From an uncultured Clostridia bacterium (GTDB lineage Bacteria > Bacillota > Clostridia > UBA1381), in contig CALXWJ010000090.1 of NCBI GenBank assembly GCA_944392335.1, positions 1-36,565 on the forward strand: a DNA stretch of 36,565 bases. Direction: 5' to 3'. The notes beneath the pieces were generated by a model. That model ran no database searches. It was not told the origin of the DNA and worked only from the letters and a program-made list of their open reading frames with translations. The position numbers and the translations under genes were made by a program. Each line of letters opens with the position of its first letter. Position 1 is the first letter of the stretch. This document shows positions 34,216 to 36,565 of the stretch, piece after piece.

Positions 34216-34785
34216 TTATGCTGTGCAGAATAGTTCTTCAAGCGTTTTGCCCTCGTTCAGACGCTTCACTGCTGCCTCACGGCAGGAGGCATATCTGCAA
34301 AACATCTTTTTTGCATTTTCCAAATCTGCATACACTTTCCATTCACCTGTAAATAAACATTTTACATCTCGGTGGTTAATGAACCCATATATATCGTGTA
34401 TCGGATAACCTAAAAATGCTCCTATCTCATGAGGAAAATTTTCTGTTCTGTCATGCCCCAACACAATACGTTTTTTTAAAAATTCAAGATATTCGTCTAA
34501 GAAAAATTGTTGAGGATAACCATATTCGTTTAACAATTTTTTTATTTGCGGAACATTAAGATATTCACAAAGACTTTTACGACGGTAAAGCATTATTAAA
34601 ATTCTTTCTCTGCACTCACATAACGTATCTATGTAAATATCTTTTTTATTCAAAACATTATTGAGTTCTTCTATCTCCGGCAGTATGTAAGGATTTTTCA
34701 GTTTGTTATATGCAGCAATATTGGCGGGCTTTATACCGGCTAATGCAGGCGCAAAATAATATGCTATAAAGTGTTCAATTCCCAT
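34216..34785 (-). CDS. DUF3793-family protein
   Basis: This 189-aa protein is taken from ATG 34785 (MGIEHFIAYYFAPALAGIKP), five bases after GGAGG; an ATG four codons earlier overlaps that site. It matches DUF3793 along its length: APALAGIKPANI at the start, CECRERILIMLYRR, LLNEYGYP, the diagnostic NFPHEIGAFLGYPIHDIYGFI, then CLFTGEWKVYADLENAKKMF and YASCREAAVKRLNEGKTLEEL. Function is not established; members are commonly found beside flavodoxin and ferrous-iron transport genes in Clostridia. It is the first gene of the unit, and the tandem palindromes lie in its leader. Confidence 0.88.
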   Translation of the reverse strand: MGIEHFIAYYFAPALAGIKPANIAAYNKLKNPYILPEIEELNNVLNKKDIYIDTLCECRERILIMLYRRKSLCEYLNVPQIKKLLNEYGYPQQFFLDEYLEFLKKRIVLGHDRTENFPHEIGAFLGYPIHDIYGFINHRDVKCLFTGEWKVYADLENAKKMFCRYASCREAAVKRLNEGKTLEELFCTA

Positions 34786-34806
34786 ATAAACCTCCATAAA
34801 TATAAG

Positions 34807-34857
34807 TTAGTTATGGCTAACTAACAGGCAATACATATGGTTAGCTATGGCTAACTA
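34807..34857. promoter_or_regulatory. Two palindromic operators in the DUF3793 leader
   Basis: TTAGTTATGGCTAACTAA (34807-34824) has perfect 7-bp halves around TGGC. TTAGCTATGGCTAACTA (34841-34857) differs at one position. The second overlaps the transcription start expected from the promoter at 34863-34891. The half-site GTTAG resembles DtxR/IdeR-type boxes, so a metal-dependent repressor is a reasonable guess. Confidence 0.7.
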
Positions 34858-34862
34858 TATGT

Positions 34863-34891
34863 ATCATACCACAACAGCATAAATTTGTCAA
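34863..34891 (-). promoter_or_regulatory. Consensus promoter of the DUF3793-DUF2325-flavodoxin unit
   Basis: On the minus strand, TTGACA (34891-34886) and TATGAT (34868-34863) are separated by exactly 17 bp. The operator at 34841-34857 lies just downstream, in a position that would block initiation. Confidence 0.85.
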
Positions 34892-35144
34892 GAAATTTAT
34901 TTTAAATTATTATAAGAAATTCTTAATTTTTTTATTAATTCATTTTGATAAAATATGCATTCTCATCGTTATAACAAAGAACAACACGCAACAAAAGCCC
35001 GCTTTCATATAAAAAGTGCAAAAAATTCTGTTTTGGCATCTTGTTTTGATAATTACACAAAAACTTTTTCTATTACTATTATGGTAGGAAAGCAAGTTTT
35101 GCAAAAGAAACTTGAAAATAATTTTATTAATTTTCAAAAAAGGC
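34892..35144. other. AT-rich intergenic region between divergent promoters
   Basis: No frame with a ribosome binding site was found. A 71-codon plus-strand frame (34955-35170) runs through the blaI promoter and is not believed. Nothing else is recognised. Confidence 0.5.
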
Positions 35145-35195
35145 TTGACAAATTTTTCTTACTGATGTAAGATACAGTTAACTTACATCAGTAAG
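35145..35195 (+). promoter_or_regulatory. blaI promoter with two BlaI-type operators
   Basis: TTGACA (35145-35150) and TAAGAT (35168-35173) have a 17-bp spacer. Two palindromes, CTTACTGATGTAAG (35158-35171) and CTTACATCAGTAAG (35182-35195), are exact inverted copies of each other. One covers the spacer and -10 box and the other the transcription start, the usual geometry of an autoregulated BlaI/MecI system. Confidence 0.88.
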
Positions 35196-35216
35196 AAATA
35201 AAAGGGGGTTGTTAAG

Positions 35217-35582
35217 ATGAAACAGCATAGCCAAATCAGCGGTGCAGAATTTGAAGTCATGCAAATTCTATGGGAGGCTGACAAGCCGCTCAATATTCAA
35301 GCTGTTTGCGACAGGCTGCCAAGCAATAAATGGGCATATAAAACGGTTGGTACGCTGCTTATGCGAATGGAAGAAAAGGGCGCGGTTTCTTCCGAGAAGA
35401 GAGGGCGTATCAATTACTACACGCCGGTTTTAGACAAAGAAGAATATACCAAAGAGCAGACAAAAGAATTTGTGTCAAGGCTGTATCACGGCTCTGTCAA
35501 AGACCTTGCCGTATCACTTTTCAAAAGCGAGGATATGACGGAATCAGACATTGATGAAATCCGCAAAATGTTTAATTTATAG
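35217..35582 (+). CDS. blaI: BlaI/MecI-family transcriptional repressor
   Basis: This 121-aa protein is a full-length BlaI/MecI repressor: a winged helix (ISGAEFEVMQILWEADKPLN, VCDRLPSNKWAYKTVGTLLMRMEEKGAVSSEKRGRINYY split into helices and wing), then a helical dimerisation part ending SDIDEIRKMFNL. Such repressors are cut by their partner protease when a cell-wall-active signal is sensed. AAAGGGGG lies before the ATG. Two palindromes in its promoter point to autorepression. The gene it controls, other than the M56 protease gene 12 bp downstream, is not in the window; no beta-lactamase is seen. Confidence 0.93.
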   Translation: MKQHSQISGAEFEVMQILWEADKPLNIQAVCDRLPSNKWAYKTVGTLLMRMEEKGAVSSEKRGRINYYTPVLDKEEYTKEQTKEFVSRLYHGSVKDLAVSLFKSEDMTESDIDEIRKMFNL

Positions 35583-35593
35583 GGGGTGCTTAG

Positions 35594-36457
35594 ATGAATG
35601 AAGGAATGCAAAATATTCTCTTGTTATCCGCCATGGGAAGTGTTTTAGCTCTTATTCTTTTGTGTATAAAACCTTTGACGAAAAGGCTGTTTTCTCCCAA
35701 GTGGCAGTATTACATCTGGCTGACGGTTTTAATTGTAATGGTGCTTCCGGTAAAAGTGTCATTACCCGCCAAGCCGGTACATATAACGCCGATAGAAAAT
35801 ACATCGGCGCAGACACAGCAGATTACACCTGTCGAGGCACAGCAGGAACCGGCGCAGCCTGCAGTACTTGAGGAAACAATACAAAGACCCGCCTTCAGAA
35901 TACCCGATATTCCAAATGGCATTGTACGGCTTTCCGGCTTTTTATGGCCGGCAGTCTCTGCCCTGCTGCTGATGTATAAAATGACAAAATATATGATGTT
36001 CCTGCAAACAATCAAAAAGCATTCTGTTGCCGAGCGCGGTTTGGAAAACATACCAAAAAGGCTGACGGTACGAAAAACCGAGCTGCTGGACGCACCATTG
36101 GTAGTAGGACTTATAAAGCCTGTATTATATCTTCCGCAAACGGAAATTACGGAAGATGAATTAGACTATATCCTGCTCCACGAACTAACCCATTACAGAC
36201 GGCACGATTTATTATACAAATGGTTTGCCATGCTTGTTTCAAGCATTCATTGGTTTAACCCTTTTGTGTATATCGTATTAAGACAGATTGACGAGGAATG
36301 CGAGGTGTCCTGCGACTATGAGGCTTGCAAAAATCTCTCCGAGCAGCAGAAAAAGGATTATATGGCGATGATCCTTGACTTTGTACAGACCTCAATCCAA
36401 AAAAAGAGACCGCTTACCACGCAAATGGCAAGCAGCAAAAAAATATTGGTTTTGTAA
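35594..36457 (+). pseudogene. BlaR1-like M56 sensor protease, 3'-truncated
   Basis: The 287-codon frame starts with GGGGG-type ribosome binding site before ATG 35594. It has membrane helices near the N-terminus (LLLSAMGSVLALILLCIKP, YYIWLTVLIVMVLPVKV), a Pro/Gln-rich linker, another helix and the M56 zinc site LLHELTHYRRHDLLYKW with ECEVSCDYEA. After QMASSKKI the expected basic RR(F/L) loop, last transmembrane helix and sensor domain are missing; the frame ends LVL-stop where insertion-like sequence begins. The protease core is present but the membrane anchor and sensor domain are lost, so signalling is probably broken. Confidence 0.8.
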
Positions 36458-36565
36458 AGTTAAAATGAAAAAATAGCATAATGATTTCACGAAATTCCGC
36501 CGATTTTTGCCAAATAGCTTTTAAATGCTCGACTGAAATTTGTCAAGGGTAAAATGAACGTGCCA
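36446..36565 (+). mobile_element. Probable insertion-sequence end (runs off window)
   Basis: From about 36446 the sequence stops matching the M56 protease. Two direct repeats, TTGTAAAGTTAAAATGAA (36452-36469) and TTGTCAAGGGTAAAATGAA (36540-36558), lie 88 bp apart. Repeated motifs of this kind inside an element end are a feature of IS21-family elements. No transposase is visible before the window ends, so the family is a guess. Confidence 0.45.

Noticed and set aside
34955..35170. Plus-strand 71-codon frame before blaI
   Set aside because: It runs through the blaI promoter and operators, has no ribosome binding site and resembles no known protein.

Overview
This window reads as the chromosome of a low-GC, spore-forming Clostridia-type Firmicute. 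The evidence is the AT-rich base composition, strong AGGAGG ribosome binding sites, and sporulation genes (spmA, spmB, a 23-codon spoVM, a GerMN-domain protein, a DacF-like carboxypeptidase and a SpoVB/MurJ-like flippase). No rRNA, tRNA or CRISPR array was seen. The species cannot be named from the sequence alone.

Left edge (1-1365): remnant of a mobile-type module. It holds the start of a sigma-70-region-4-like HTH protein that runs off the window, and an XRE regulator gene split in two. The promoter and first 36 codons of the XRE gene lie in reverse orientation between imperfect inverted repeats. The other 69 codons are on the plus strand. Inverting about 220 bp would rebuild a 105-aa protein, so this may be a DNA switch.

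1366-6286: a sugar utilisation locus. A divergent AraC regulator faces a Zn-type polyol/sugar dehydrogenase, RpiB, an unusual fusion of a ROK sugar kinase with a ribulose-phosphate/allulose-6-phosphate 3-epimerase, and a hydroxypyruvate-isomerase-like TIM barrel. The set matches the D-allose/D-allulose route: kinase, 6-phosphate isomerase, 3-epimerase, fructose-6-phosphate.

6321-7504: an S24-type XRE repressor diverges from a small zinc-ribbon-like protein, with three operator-like repeats over both promoters. 7505-15289: cell envelope and sporulation genes (flippase, spoVM with a 50-aa membrane protein, D,D-carboxypeptidase, a response regulator/sensor kinase/GerMN cassette). 15333-23398: S-adenosylhomocysteine recycling (ahcY, mtaD), a polytopic membrane protein, a heparinase II/III-type protein, O-acetylhomoserine sulfhydrylase and a MATE transporter. 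23657-29453: spmAB, then a glycolytic operon pgk-SGNH hydrolase-tpiA-gpmI with a structured leader.

29542-36565: an accessory-looking segment. It holds a decayed cysteine-rich KTR gene, a heterodimeric ABC exporter-fold pair of the IrtAB/YbtPQ type, a flavodoxin, a DUF2325 protein and a DUF3793 protein. Near-identical palindromes precede both transcription units, which suggests one iron-type regulon. A BlaI repressor follows, with a BlaR1-like M56 protease whose 3' end is cut off by sequence resembling an insertion-element terminus.

A family of intergenic repeats of about 125 bp, made of up to five consecutive hairpins, occurs three times in full and once in part (1302, 11647, 18854, 24843).
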